Source: Roseibium alexandrii DFL-11 (GTDB taxonomy: Bacteria; Pseudomonadota; Alphaproteobacteria; Rhizobiales; Stappiaceae). From it: a stretch of 64,000 nt of DNA. The position numbers were made by a program, and so were the translations under genes. Every line of letters begins with the position of its first letter. The first letter of the stretch is position 1. The notes under the pieces were generated by a model. That model saw only the letters and a program-made list of their open reading frames with translations, made no database searches and was not told where the DNA came from. Shown piece by piece: positions 1 through 8,156 of the stretch. The stretch is taken from contig NZ_CM011002.1 in NCBI RefSeq assembly GCF_000158095.2, positions 2,185,228-2,249,227 on the forward strand, given 5' to 3'.

Positions 1-123
1 CTAAAAAGACCTTAACAACATCTACGTCATTTCTACTAAAAATTGTCATTTCTTTTTAGTCAACCACTTTTTCGGTTGGTGTGAGTCCGCATGCTTGATT
101 TTATCGCCCTCGCCTTCTGCTCA

Positions 124-696
124 TCACCCGAAAGCTTTGCCCGTTGCGCGCTTGATCTCGTGAACAACGCGGCGCGGCAACACCTTGCCGACCGTGGACT
201 GCCACGCCTTGGCGCTTTCGCCCTTGATCATCTCCGCCGGGATAACCACCCCGGACCTTTGTTTCTCGATCGGGAATTTGGAACTTCCGACCCGAGCAAA
301 AACTTGACCGCCAAGGCCCAGATCAACACGCGACGGGAAACGGCCGCCTTTCATGAACGTGCCGGTAAAGACTTGCCGCCGCCCGAACGGGGCAGCGCTC
401 ACGCCGCGCCGCGTTTCGCGGGCGGCAAAGTGTTTCAGGGCAACATCACCCCCAAACGCCTTGATCTGATATTCCAGATTGAACGCCGATGCCCGGATCG
501 GTTTCATGGCCTGGCGGATCGTGCGCGCCTTCAGCCCGGTTTGCTTGGCCAGCGCCCGGCCTGCCTTCGTGCGGCCCTGACTGCCAGCCCGGTTCAATGC
601 TCGTGATCCGATCTGCCGGATCATTTTGCCGGAGAGTTTCGACAAAGCGCGATCCAGATGATCTATTCCGGAGCTGTCTGACCAAGATATGTGCAT
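124..696 (-). CDS. Prophage minor tail protein Z-like
   Basis: Likely a tail morphogenesis protein of a siphovirus-like prophage. The 190-residue product has the layout of the minor tail protein Z family: a short N-terminal segment, a strongly basic Arg/Lys/Ala helical stretch (about residues 25-65), then beta-rich sequence with Gly loops and a basic C terminus. It is the only virion-type gene of the prophage visible here, so the remaining tail genes should lie left of the window. The ATG at 696 is the natural start. The family call rests on overall pattern, not on a catalytic motif. Confidence 0.6.
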   Translation of the reverse strand: MHISWSDSSGIDHLDRALSKLSGKMIRQIGSRALNRAGSQGRTKAGRALAKQTGLKARTIRQAMKPIRASAFNLEYQIKAFGGDVALKHFAARETRRGVSAAPFGRRQVFTGTFMKGGRFPSRVDLGLGGQVFARVGSSKFPIEKQRSGVVIPAEMIKGESAKAWQSTVGKVLPRRVVHEIKRATGKAFG

Positions 697-861
697 GTCT
701 CACCCCATTGACACCGCATCCGCGTATTGACTCCAAATGCAACCTTTGCTGATATGCCGCAGGGGCACCGGGGATCTCTTTTCTTTCAGATGGATATTCA
801 GGTGATTGATTGATGGCCGCTGCAAAGCGACCTTGGTCCTTTTGAATGTGACGATGCTAAT

Positions 862-1851
862 ATGGTTGAGTTTTTTAATACGAGACTGGCCAGGTTCATC
901 GGCTGGGTATTCGGATTTGCCGGCATTATCGCCACTTACATATCAGGGTGGTCATTGCTTGAGATCTTCGTCGGCGAACAAAACGCTGTCTCCGTCTGGC
1001 CGACCATTTATGTTCTGTTCTTGACGTTGATCATCATCCTGTTTGCGATTTTCCGGCAGCTCCAGACGATGCGAAAGGAAAAATACGCCAATATAACAGG
1101 CTACCTGCACAGCATCTCTCATCAACTCAGGGATCTTGAAACCTACATCGACGAATGGGGGCCCAAAGAACACGCCTCAATCGATCAGTACGAGATGTTT
1201 TTGGAACACGTACGGGAAAAGTTCTGCTCCATTCTGGACCAAATGTCCGTCACCTTCACATCATTGACCGGTACACGATGCCGGTCCTGTATCAAATTGA
1301 TCTACTCACTCGTATCAGACGATGGCGAACAAAAGCTGTATTTCTACACGTTTCAGCGGGACACCGCTTCTGCCAGGTCGCTGCACGATCACGATCAAAA
1401 GCGCATAACGGCCAACCACGATCCACATGAGAAGAACCCGCAATTCGCGGCTATCTGCGATGATGCCAGCCCAGATCGTTGGCATTTCTTTTCAAACGAC
1501 CTCCTGAAGGAGGACAACTTCAAGACCACGAGCATGACGGCTTATGACAGCCAGTATGGAAACCGCTGGAAGTACTCGATTTTCAACTTCTTGAACGGTC
1601 GAGGTTGGCCCCTGCCCTACAAAAGTTGTCTCACATGCGTCATTCGCCAGGGTCCAACAGTAAGCGGTCAGGTCCGCCCGGAAACCGTGATTGGCTTCTT
1701 GTCCGTAGACAGCGAATCCCGAAACGTTTTCAAAGAGACATGGGACAAGGAGATCGTTTTTTCAGTGGCAGACGCCCTGTACTGGCCACTGCGAAAGATA
1801 CTGACAGTTCAACAAGTTGCCGAAACGTTAAAAAGCAACCCTCCTGGTTAG
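862..1851 (+). CDS. Membrane-anchored GAF-like protein with two CxxC pairs
   Basis: Unrecognised 329-residue protein. Two hydrophobic helices (about residues 13-33 and 46-66) anchor it to the inner membrane with a large cytoplasmic part. That part has a helical linker, then an alpha/beta domain whose end (GFLSVDS near residue 273, followed by an amphipathic helix) resembles a GAF fold. Two cysteine pairs, CRSC (about 139-142) and CLTC (about 255-258), could bind metal. It is plus-strand, against the prophage operons, and is followed by a small gene. It may be a phage accessory (moron) gene for sensing or exclusion; no enzyme motif is visible, and the GAF call is by secondary-structure impression. 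Confidence 0.55.
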   Translation: MVEFFNTRLARFIGWVFGFAGIIATYISGWSLLEIFVGEQNAVSVWPTIYVLFLTLIIILFAIFRQLQTMRKEKYANITGYLHSISHQLRDLETYIDEWGPKEHASIDQYEMFLEHVREKFCSILDQMSVTFTSLTGTRCRSCIKLIYSLVSDDGEQKLYFYTFQRDTASARSLHDHDQKRITANHDPHEKNPQFAAICDDASPDRWHFFSNDLLKEDNFKTTSMTAYDSQYGNRWKYSIFNFLNGRGWPLPYKSCLTCVIRQGPTVSGQVRPETVIGFLSVDSESRNVFKETWDKEIVFSVADALYWPLRKILTVQQVAETLKSNPPG

Positions 1852-1909
1852 GATTTGAAAACTTATTGATGCCAAGATTAGAGTGTCTATATGAGACGGG
1901 GGTCAAACG

Positions 1910-2122
1910 ATGAGTGAAGTTGAAAGCCCGGTGGAAACAATGGCGAACAGAAAGACCAGCGACAGCAACGAGAAATTGCAGCTCTCTGTCAAAAAGGCAG
2001 ACTCTGCGTTCGGGATTGGTGCATTCGAAGTCAAGGTTGTTGGAGCTCCGGCCAATTCGTCAACGGTTGTTCTGACATCGCCAAGATCCTTCGCGTTTAA
2101 GAAAGCGGTTTCTGGCAACTGA
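1910..2122 (+). CDS. Small hypothetical protein
   Basis: Seventy-residue soluble protein, unrecognised. The ATG at 1910 follows a G-rich ribosome binding site (about 1898-1902) and lies 58 bases after the GAF-like gene on the same strand, so the two are probably co-transcribed. The N-terminal third is polar; the rest looks beta-prone with VKVVGAPANSSTVVL. No cysteines or membrane segment. A partner of the upstream membrane protein is possible but unsupported beyond adjacency. The next 160 bases to the terminator show no convincing gene. Confidence 0.4.
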   Translation: MSEVESPVETMANRKTSDSNEKLQLSVKKADSAFGIGAFEVKVVGAPANSSTVVLTSPRSFAFKKAVSGN

Positions 2123-2286
2123 CCGCCACAGACCCATCGCTCCAGAACACTACTGCTGTCATCAGCGCTGGCCACTGACAGTCTTCCGTGCCTTCCGTAA
2201 TCTTCTTGTGCCCGGTGTGGAATACTGCACGGTAAATCCTCGCCCATCCTGCCGCTGATATGATCCACCACACGTCACCCCACATG

Positions 2287-2310
2287 AAAAAACCCGCTCT
2301 GAAGCGGGCT
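2287..2310 (-). terminator. Intrinsic terminator after the tRNA
   Basis: Read on the minus strand, the hairpin CCCGCT-TCAG-AGCGGG is followed directly by six T residues. It lies six bases beyond the CCA end of the tRNA, so it should end the tRNA transcript and any leftward early transcript that reaches it. Confidence 0.8.
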
Positions 2311-2315
2311 TGATT

Positions 2316-2392
<77 letters not shown>

Positions 2393-2551
2393 AAAAACGA
2401 ATGTGATGTTTTCCCATAGATGCCCTTCGCGCCAACTCCGCCCGATCCGGCGTCTTCGTTGGCTGGGTCCGCTGCTTGGTCGCTCTGTTTGGTGTGACGT
2501 CCAGGGGGACAGTCCAGGCCCATAGGATCCAGCGGGTCATCCTGCGGCAGA

Positions 2552-3160
2552 CTATCCGTGAACCGCCTTCACCTTGTCAACCGCCACCTTCACCGCCATC
2601 TCGCGTCCGAACATGGGAACGAGCCCTTCGACAATCCCCTTCGCCTCATCGTATCCGGTCACCGTTCCCGTCACGCCGTCAAACTCATCGGCCAGCAATC
2701 CAAACACCGCGCCGATGTCGAAGTGTTTGACTTTGCTCAAATTTCCTTCCGTGATCGCATTCCAGCATTGCTCGACAATCACCCGCATTTGCGCCTTCGG
2801 CACGATGTGCGGCCGGTTTTCCTCATCGAACGACAGCACCTTTTCAACGCCGTCACAAACCACAACTTCACTTGTGGATTGTCCCTTGTACCGGTCAAGC
2901 GCAACGAACAGATAACGCGTACAGAGCGGCCGAGACTTGTCGAATTCATTGCGCGTGCGGCTGTTCTTACGCAGGACGGGAAGCATCGGCAGCCAGGCAA
3001 TCAGCCCGGCCGCAGACAGGCTTTCGGCCGCCCGGCTCTCGCAATTGGGATTGGAGCGCACGACAATCCAGTCTATGCCCTGAACACCGACCAATGAGCG
3101 CAACAAATCATAGTTCACCTTCAAGGCGTCCGTGACGGGGATCCTGTGCAGCTTGCTCAT
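2552..3160 (-). CDS. Phage NusG-like transcription (anti)termination factor
   Basis: A NusG/RfaH-superfamily protein of 202 residues. The N-terminal NGN-like domain (about residues 28-110) begins DWIVVRSNPNCESRA and continues through RYLFVALD; the C-terminal part (about 145-190, IGAVFGLLADEF...GTVTGYDEAKGIVEGLVPMFG) is KOW-like. NusG paralogues bind RNA polymerase and alter pausing or termination. The gene overlaps the replication gene upstream by 4 bp (ATGA) and is the last protein gene of the leftward early operon, where an antiterminator that turns on downstream genes would be expected. The terminator after the tRNA lies downstream. The target is inferred. Confidence 0.8.
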   Translation of the reverse strand: MSKLHRIPVTDALKVNYDLLRSLVGVQGIDWIVVRSNPNCESRAAESLSAAGLIAWLPMLPVLRKNSRTRNEFDKSRPLCTRYLFVALDRYKGQSTSEVVVCDGVEKVLSFDEENRPHIVPKAQMRVIVEQCWNAITEGNLSKVKHFDIGAVFGLLADEFDGVTGTVTGYDEAKGIVEGLVPMFGREMAVKVAVDKVKAVHG

Positions 3161-4467
3161 TCGGCGGCCTCGTTTTTCTGGAGTTCAGCATGGGCATTTT
3201 CAATGCGGGCAAGCGCGGCATTCACCGCCTCGTCCAGGCTTTCATAGTTCTCGAACGGATCTGATGGAGCGGGCATGTAGATCCAATCCGGCAGATCCCG
3301 GTCCGCGCCGAACCAAGGCCAGCCGCGCCGCTCATGGAGCGCCTTCCAGGCGAGATAAAGCGCAGATCCCTTGGCCACCTTGTCGAAGGCCTGCAAGAGT
3401 TCCGCCAATTCCGGATCCGCCGGCGCGCCCTTGTGGCGGTTGCGCGCATCAAGGTGCAGCGTGTTGACCTTTGGCCAGCCATATTCGGCCGTGCGCCGGC
3501 GCCGCTCGGCCTCGGCCATCTCGCCGCCCGCGGCCAGAAGCTGCTGCAAATACCGGGTCGGCGGCGGGAAATGGCCATAGGGCTCGCGCATCAGATCGGC
3601 GAACCGCAATGCGCCCCAGGCCTTGCCGTAAGGCCGCGCCAAGACGCTCGATGCGCCGCTTGACCGCAAAGCCTTTTCGGAGAGCTTTTCCCGCAGGTAG
3701 ACGGCAAAGGTGCAAAACATCTTGCGCCCGCTGGCCTTCACTTCGTGGACATAAACCGCCATCAGGCTGGCCGCCTTCTCCCGATCGGCCTCCGCAAGCG
3801 CAAACCATTCCTTTTCCGCCGCGTCTTCGCTGTCACTGACAAAGGTTGGCCAATCCTTGTGGGCTTTTTTCAAACGCCGTTTCCAGGTGTCCCGGGTCAC
3901 GGTTTCAGCCTCCGGCGCATCCATGGGCTCGTTTTCGGACCTGGCCGCGCACTCACCTGCGCCATCACCCGTCTGGGCACCCCCGCTCGCGCGCGCTCTC
4001 TCACTTACTGGTTCTCTTACTGGTTCCCTTACAGGGTTAGTGTCCAAATTCTGGACACGGGATTGGCCGTTTTTTGGACACGGGATTTCCGCGTTTTTGG
4101 ACACGGGCTCGGCTGAATTCCCGTGTCCAATTTCTGGACATGGCTTTGGCGGTTTTCCGCCGTTTTGGCAGACAGACCGTTTCACCGGAAACCCGTCTTC
4201 AAATGCCAAAAGATAGCGCGTGTTTTCCTGCTGATAGGTCTTTTCGTTGCGCGATTGAACCCGGTGAACAAGCCCTCGCTCCTCCAGTATCGTCAGGTGA
4301 TTGTTGATACTGGACCGGCTCATTTCACAATCTTCGGCAAGCTGCCGCTGACTTGGAAAACAGCCATGATCGGGATTGTGCCGATCCGCCAGATGCCAAA
4401 GCACTATCTTGGTCGCCGGTTTCAAACTGCGCTGCTCTACAGCCCAATTTGTCGCCCTATGGCTCAT
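3157..4467 (-). CDS. Phage replication initiator-like protein, N-terminal winged helix
   Basis: The 436-residue protein starts with a clear winged helix-turn-helix (about residues 15-80: KIVLWHLADRHNPDHGCFPS, QRQLAEDCEMSRSSINNHLT, then a turn and beta wing), as in replication proteins of the lambda O / DnaD-like type. A Pro/Asn-rich linker (about 100-180) follows, encoded by repeated DNA that looks like an origin. The C-terminal half is helical and Trp-rich without ATPase motifs. It overlaps both neighbours by 4 bp in the leftward early operon. Likely role: binding the phage origin and recruiting host helicase; inferred from the domain, position and iterons. Confidence 0.7.
   Translation of the reverse strand: MSHRATNWAVEQRSLKPATKIVLWHLADRHNPDHGCFPSQRQLAEDCEMSRSSINNHLTILEERGLVHRVQSRNEKTYQQENTRYLLAFEDGFPVKRSVCQNGGKPPKPCPEIGHGNSAEPVSKNAEIPCPKNGQSRVQNLDTNPVREPVREPVSERARASGGAQTGDGAGECAARSENEPMDAPEAETVTRDTWKRRLKKAHKDWPTFVSDSEDAAEKEWFALAEADREKAASLMAVYVHEVKASGRKMFCTFAVYLREKLSEKALRSSGASSVLARPYGKAWGALRFADLMREPYGHFPPPTRYLQQLLAAGGEMAEAERRRRTAEYGWPKVNTLHLDARNRHKGAPADPELAELLQAFDKVAKGSALYLAWKALHERRGWPWFGADRDLPDWIYMPAPSDPFENYESLDEAVNAALARIENAHAELQKNEAAE
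4004..4141. repeat. Iteron-like repeats inside the replication gene (candidate phage origin)
   Basis: Six copies of TGGACAC or its complement occur: 4040 (inverted), 4052, 4075, 4098, 4123 (inverted) and 4135 (last base changed). Direct copies at 4052, 4075 and 4098 are exactly 23 bp apart; the outer ones form two dyads, GTGTCCA-5-TGGACAC at 4040-4058 and a near copy at 4123-4141. A tandem TTACTGGTTC repeat lies beside them at about 4006-4027. Iterons inside the initiator gene are known from lambda ori in gene O. Origin function is inferred. Confidence 0.65.
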
Positions 4468-4796
4468 TCAGCGCCCTCCATGGACATGCGCGGCAACGCA
4501 GACACTTCTGCCGGCTGATTGAGTTCGTCAGTTGGAAAATCAATTGCCAGGGTGATGGTCATCACCGGGCCGAAGCGGGCATCGATCAGGCCCTTACGGC
4601 GCAGCTCCATCAGCGCCATCCAGAGCGATATTGCGTTCAGCTCCAGGTGATCGGCCAGCTCGGCAAACACCAGCTGAAACGCACCGCCCACATGGCGCGC
4701 GGCCAGCGCCAGCAGCACCTGCCGCCGCAAACACGGATCCGGCCACACCAGCGCATCCGCCGCGCGCACGGCCCATTCTTCCGCCGCGGCGCTCAT
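4464..4796 (-). CDS. Small winged-helix-like phage protein
   Basis: A 110-residue helical protein with a probable helix-turn-helix: residues about 45-75 read LVFAELADHLELNAISLWMALMELRRKGLI, a pattern of recognition helix plus the start of a wing. It overlaps the replication gene by 4 bp and is translationally coupled in the leftward early operon, so it may help replication or regulate the operon. The plus-strand pentapeptide gene begins just upstream, so the operon transcript must cross that gene in antisense. No exact family recognised. Confidence 0.6.
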   Translation of the reverse strand: MSAAAEEWAVRAADALVWPDPCLRRQVLLALAARHVGGAFQLVFAELADHLELNAISLWMALMELRRKGLIDARFGPVMTITLAIDFPTDELNQPAEVSALPRMSMEGAE

Positions 4797-4799
4797 GAG

Positions 4800-4873
4800 G
4801 CCTCACTTTGCCAGAACGGCTTGAAATTCAGAGATAAATCTGGTTGGTTGCAGCGATTTTGGAGAACAACTTT
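4800..4873 (+). repeat. Shared leader, copy A
   Basis: This 74-bp stretch directly before the pentapeptide gene resembles those at 6281-6355 and 7387-7463. Common blocks in order are GCCT, CCAGAA-GGCTTG, GGTTG followed by GCAG, and a purine-rich ribosome binding region with AACAACT. On the minus strand it encodes a KPFW..EA. tail whose TGA overlaps the ATG of the next minus-strand gene, which suggests a leftover gene end. Confidence 0.6.
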
Positions 4874-6229
4874 ATGAATTTTTTTAATTCGCTTTGGACA
4901 CACATCCTCTGGCTGTGCGTCGCTTCTTTGTTTTTTGGGACTGTTAGCGGGATTGCGGTTTCTGTAATCATCGGCATCGATAACCTCAAAGATGCCTCCG
5001 AGGTGATCAGAAATGCAGTGCTTATTGCAGCGGCTGTAGGTGGTGCCCCTATTCTCATTTGGCGGGCGATCATCGCTGACCAACAGGCAAAGGCTGCCAA
5101 AACGCAAACCGAGTTGACCGAGCGCGGCCAAGACGTCGACCGTCATCAGAAGGGCGCGGAGCTGCTTGTCAGCGATCACCCATATGTCCGAATAGCCGGG
5201 ATCCAAACGCTGCGCGGACTGGCCACTGCAAAGCCGGAGGAAAATTACCTGAATGTTCTGGAGCTTTTCTTTGCTTACATTCGTGAAAAGAACCGCCATT
5301 TGCGGCAAAAAACAGTCAAAAGCCCGAACCACCAGCCCCCATTTATGGATGAGGTCACCTACCAGGCGGTCACGACCATAACGTACCTCAGAAATACGGT
5401 TGATAGGATCGTCAGTTTGGAAGCGGGTTGGGCACCACATCTCAAAAACACTGATTTGCGAAAAGCGGACCTTGAAGGCGCCAATATGTCTGGCGTTGAT
5501 TTTAGCGGAGCCGACCTCAGCGAGGCGAAATTGGAGACCGCCTGCCTTTCCAAGGCACTTTTGTTTAACGGCAAGCTTTCTAAGGCCCACCTCCACAGAG
5601 CCGACATGACCGGGACCTACTTGCATAAGGCTGTGCTTAAGGAGGCAGTCCTTATAGAAGCAATCCTCGCGAACGCCGATTGCAATGAGGCCGATTTTTC
5701 CGATGCTAAGATGGCAAAGGCCGATTTGACCGAGGGCAGCTTTCAAGAAGCAATTTTCAAGAATGCAAAGATGGCGGGGACCGTCTGTACCGGCGCGAAA
5801 TTTGACGATGCAGATCTTAAAGCGGCAAATCTTGTCCGCGCAAATTTCTCGTTTGCGTTCATAACAAACGCAGATCTCTCTTACACAACAGCTCGGCACG
5901 CAAATTTCGGCGAAGCTGATTGTACCGGGTCCGTCCTTACCAGCGCAGACTTCACAGGAGCCAAACTGGCGGGCGTCAACCTCAGAGGCGTCGACCTCAC
6001 TGGTGCCCTTCTCGCCGAGGCCGACCTTACCGGCGCCGACCTCACAAACGCGGACTTGACTGCGGCGGACCTCACTAACGCCAATTTCACCGGTGCAAAT
6101 CTCTCCGGTTCGAACCTGAACCAAATAACCTTGAGTGCAGCCACCAATTTGACCGGTATATGGGCTAATCAAACGAACAAACCAACGAACGTCCGGCCAG
6201 AGGTGGCCGCCGCGATCACTTACGTCTAA
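4874..6229 (+). CDS. Membrane-anchored pentapeptide-repeat protein
   Basis: About 451 residues from the ATG at 4874, chosen over the upstream in-frame start because TTTTGGAGAAC lies just before it. Two hydrophobic segments (about residues 8-30 and 46-63) form a membrane anchor, followed by a short helical region. From about residue 190 to 425 come long runs of A(D/N)LxxA pentapeptides that fold as a right-handed quadrilateral beta helix. Such repeats mediate protein binding; a few mimic DNA. The gene stands against the leftward phage operon, so it is probably an accessory gene expressed in the lysogen. Its function is unknown. Confidence 0.8.
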   Translation: MNFFNSLWTHILWLCVASLFFGTVSGIAVSVIIGIDNLKDASEVIRNAVLIAAAVGGAPILIWRAIIADQQAKAAKTQTELTERGQDVDRHQKGAELLVSDHPYVRIAGIQTLRGLATAKPEENYLNVLELFFAYIREKNRHLRQKTVKSPNHQPPFMDEVTYQAVTTITYLRNTVDRIVSLEAGWAPHLKNTDLRKADLEGANMSGVDFSGADLSEAKLETACLSKALLFNGKLSKAHLHRADMTGTYLHKAVLKEAVLIEAILANADCNEADFSDAKMAKADLTEGSFQEAIFKNAKMAGTVCTGAKFDDADLKAANLVRANFSFAFITNADLSYTTARHANFGEADCTGSVLTSADFTGAKLAGVNLRGVDLTGALLAEADLTGADLTNADLTAADLTNANFTGANLSGSNLNQITLSAATNLTGIWANQTNKPTNVRPEVAAAITYV

Positions 6230-6280
6230 GTGAAAGCTGTCAACCTTAACTGCAGAACAGATGGGCCAATAAGTTCTGAC

Positions 6281-6355
6281 GCCTTTTTCCCACCGAAAGG
6301 CTTGAAATCCATGCCGGGCACCTGCCAGGTTGTGCAGAGACAAAGGAACAACTGA
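6281..6355 (+). repeat. Shared leader, copy B
   Basis: Second copy (75 bp) of the leader at 4800-4873, with GCCTTTTTC, GAAAGGCTTGAAAT, AGGTTGTGCAG and AAAGGAACAACTGA. It ends exactly at the GTG start of the next plus-strand membrane gene and supplies its ribosome binding site. Confidence 0.6.
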
Positions 6356-7087
6356 GTGATAGATCGCGACACCAAACCGGTAATTGTCATCGTCTGCTCG
6401 ACCGCTGCAATTGTTTGTATGCTGCTCCTGCAAGTGTCCGAGGGAAGTTTCTCCATTTCGCTCGACAAGAGCTGCGTTGCCGCCGACTTCAATTGCTTTC
6501 TCTACAGTTGGCAAACACTGATTGCCGGGCTGCTGGCACTTGCCGGTGCCAGCGTGACCGTCTGGCAGATCCGAAAACAGATTGCACTTCAGACGGCGCT
6601 GGAAAACAAGCGCGACGTCGTTCAAACGATATATGAATTGAAGTGGTGTGGGGCCGCTGATAGAGCCTTGAAAATACTGCTTGATCCGCTCAAAACTCAC
6701 CGATCCCATCTTAGCCGACAACCACCAAACTTCGAAGCTCTGAGGCCAGTATGGTTTCATCCGGTAGTGTTCCCAGAAACTATAGACCCGGACGTTCACA
6801 CTTGGATGGAGCTGGTGAACAACTCCATTTCTAGTTATAATGAGTGGTTGGAACTCGTTGAGGGACCGGGTCCAGACATAGGAGAAATGACGCAATCGCT
6901 CAAAACAACCGTCGAACAGATAGAAAAGCTCAGTTCCAGAATAGATGAGGAATTGATGGAGCCGCGCTTTGAGGTGCTCCTGAAAGCTGGCTGGACCCAA
7001 AAACGAATTGCCGATCTGCTGCGTTATGAACTTTCGGAAACCGATGAAGAAAGTCATAATTGCCCCTCCACGCCTTCGTCTGAATAA
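6356..7087 (+). CDS. Two-helix membrane protein, WQTLIAG family (paralogue 1)
   Basis: A 243-residue protein with a GTG start preceded by AAAGGAAC. TM1 spans about residues 8-27 and TM2 about 51-70, the latter containing WQTLIAGLLALAGASVTV. The loop between them holds a cysteine pair spaced C-X6-C. The cytoplasmic part is helical, with IDPDVH near residue 145 and EELMEPRF...LLKAGW near 205. The protein encoded at 7464 shares all of these landmarks, so they are full-length paralogues. The last 34 bp overlap the end of the convergent DUF4326 gene. No function is known; membrane sensing or superinfection exclusion is speculation. Confidence 0.7.
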   Translation: MIDRDTKPVIVIVCSTAAIVCMLLLQVSEGSFSISLDKSCVAADFNCFLYSWQTLIAGLLALAGASVTVWQIRKQIALQTALENKRDVVQTIYELKWCGAADRALKILLDPLKTHRSHLSRQPPNFEALRPVWFHPVVFPETIDPDVHTWMELVNNSISSYNEWLELVEGPGPDIGEMTQSLKTTVEQIEKLSSRIDEELMEPRFEVLLKAGWTQKRIADLLRYELSETDEESHNCPSTPSSE

Positions 7088-7383
7088 GGCTTTAGCTGCG
7101 CGGCATATTTCAGCAAAACATCGCCATGGCAGGGCGCATCCAATGCGCACCAGCAGGCAACGTCCTTGCCGATGAGCTCATGAACGGGAAGCGTTGGAAT
7201 CGTGAAAAACTCGAAACACTGGCACGCGTCTTCCGCGTCCATTTTCTGGCCCGGCATGCCGGGCAGATCCGCGCCGGCCTTGAACGGATTGCCCCATTTG
7301 GTGCTGCGGTCGATTTTCACCGCGCCTGGTGCGTCACACCGCCAAGGCCGGTCCCGCCGCATTTGAATTCGCTTCGGGCTCAT
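7054..7383 (-). CDS. DUF4326 family protein
   Basis: A 109-residue phage protein that matches DUF4326 by its signatures KIDRSTKWGNPF (about residues 23-34) and ACWCALDAPCHGDVLLK (about 77-93), with the cysteines and histidine those proteins share. DUF4326 proteins are common in phages and are of unknown function; the conserved Cys/His suggest metal or nucleotide binding. It belongs to the leftward early operon but is cut off from its operon neighbours on both sides by plus-strand inserts, and its tail overlaps the convergent membrane gene. Confidence 0.8.
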   Translation of the reverse strand: MSPKRIQMRRDRPWRCDAPGAVKIDRSTKWGNPFKAGADLPGMPGQKMDAEDACQCFEFFTIPTLPVHELIGKDVACWCALDAPCHGDVLLKYAAQLKPYSDEGVEGQL

Positions 7384-7386
7384 GCC

Positions 7387-7463
7387 GCCTCCTTCAGCCA
7401 GAAAGGCTTGCTCTGACGGCCGAAACCTGCTCGGTTGCAGGAAGCAAAGGGACCAACTGAGTT
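7387..7463 (+). repeat. Shared leader, copy C
   Basis: Third copy (77 bp), closest to copy A at its left end (GCCTCCTTCAGCCAGAAAGGCTTG) and to copy B at its right end (CAAAGGGACCAACTGAGT). It ends at the ATG of the second WQTLIAG paralogue. On the minus strand it encodes a KPFWLKEAA tail whose stop overlaps the DUF4326 start codon. Confidence 0.6.
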
Positions 7464-8156
7464 ATGAGCAACGGAAACAGGCGCGACTGGATACGCGCCG
7501 GAATTGTTGGCGGCGCCTTGCTTTTGATCACAATTGTGATCGACACCGGCGGCATCCCTTATGTCAGCGAAGCCGTTTGCAGGGAACCAGACGGTCGAAG
7601 CCTTTGGTGCTATGCCTACGCTTGGCAAACCTTGATCGCTGGCATAGTCGCATTTACTGGCGCGGCTATTACTGTCCGCCAAATGAGACATAGCCAGCGA
7701 AAAAAGGGAGTTTTGCGTGCAGTACAGGCAATAGGTCATGCCCAAGCGACTATTCGAAGCCTCCGCAGCAATCGAGCGAGCATAGAGGAAGTGTATCAAC
7801 AGATAGGGGCCAACAGAACGCCCATACCTCGAGGCCATCTGGAATTCTTGTCGTGGGAAGGTACAAGTGTCCCACAAGATGTTGATCCCTATTTCCATGA
7901 CATTGTTAGAGAAACTTGGGTGGTAATACAGACAGTCTTGAGACTTATAAAACAGGTTCAAACACCGCAAATACTCACATCTGAAGATGCAACTATGATT
8001 GAAGGCGCCCTTCGAAAAATCGACGAGACTATAGCGCAGCTTGAGAATGAGTTTATCGAGCCAATAGCAATGGACTTGCGGAGAGTCGGCTTTGTAATCT
8101 GGAAAGATACAAACGGTCTTTATCGATATGATAGGACCAGATTGCCCAGTCTTTAA
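7464..8156 (+). CDS. Two-helix membrane protein, WQTLIAG family (paralogue 2)
   Basis: A 230-residue paralogue of the protein at 6356-7087. TM1 is at about residues 10-30 and TM2 at about 54-72 with WQTLIAGIVAFTGAAITV; the extracytoplasmic loop has a C-X9-C pair. The cytoplasmic helical domain keeps VDPYFH near residue 134 and a terminal ENEFIEPIAMDLRRVGF motif. The ATG follows AAAGGGACC in leader copy C. The two copies have diverged considerably, so this is not a recent tandem duplication. Accessory phage gene of unknown role. Confidence 0.7.
   Translation: MSNGNRRDWIRAGIVGGALLLITIVIDTGGIPYVSEAVCREPDGRSLWCYAYAWQTLIAGIVAFTGAAITVRQMRHSQRKKGVLRAVQAIGHAQATIRSLRSNRASIEEVYQQIGANRTPIPRGHLEFLSWEGTSVPQDVDPYFHDIVRETWVVIQTVLRLIKQVQTPQILTSEDATMIEGALRKIDETIAQLENEFIEPIAMDLRRVGFVIWKDTNGLYRYDRTRLPSL

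Noticed and set aside
1903..2285. Minus-strand frames of 122 and 62 residues
   Set aside because: They conflict with the small plus-strand gene and show no ribosome site or recognisable pattern.
4793..7150. 785-residue open frame on the minus strand
   Set aside because: It lies antisense to the pentapeptide and first WQTLIAG genes; its Cys/Gly/Val-rich repeats are the mirror of the pentapeptide repeats. Only its last ten codons may be a genuine gene remnant.
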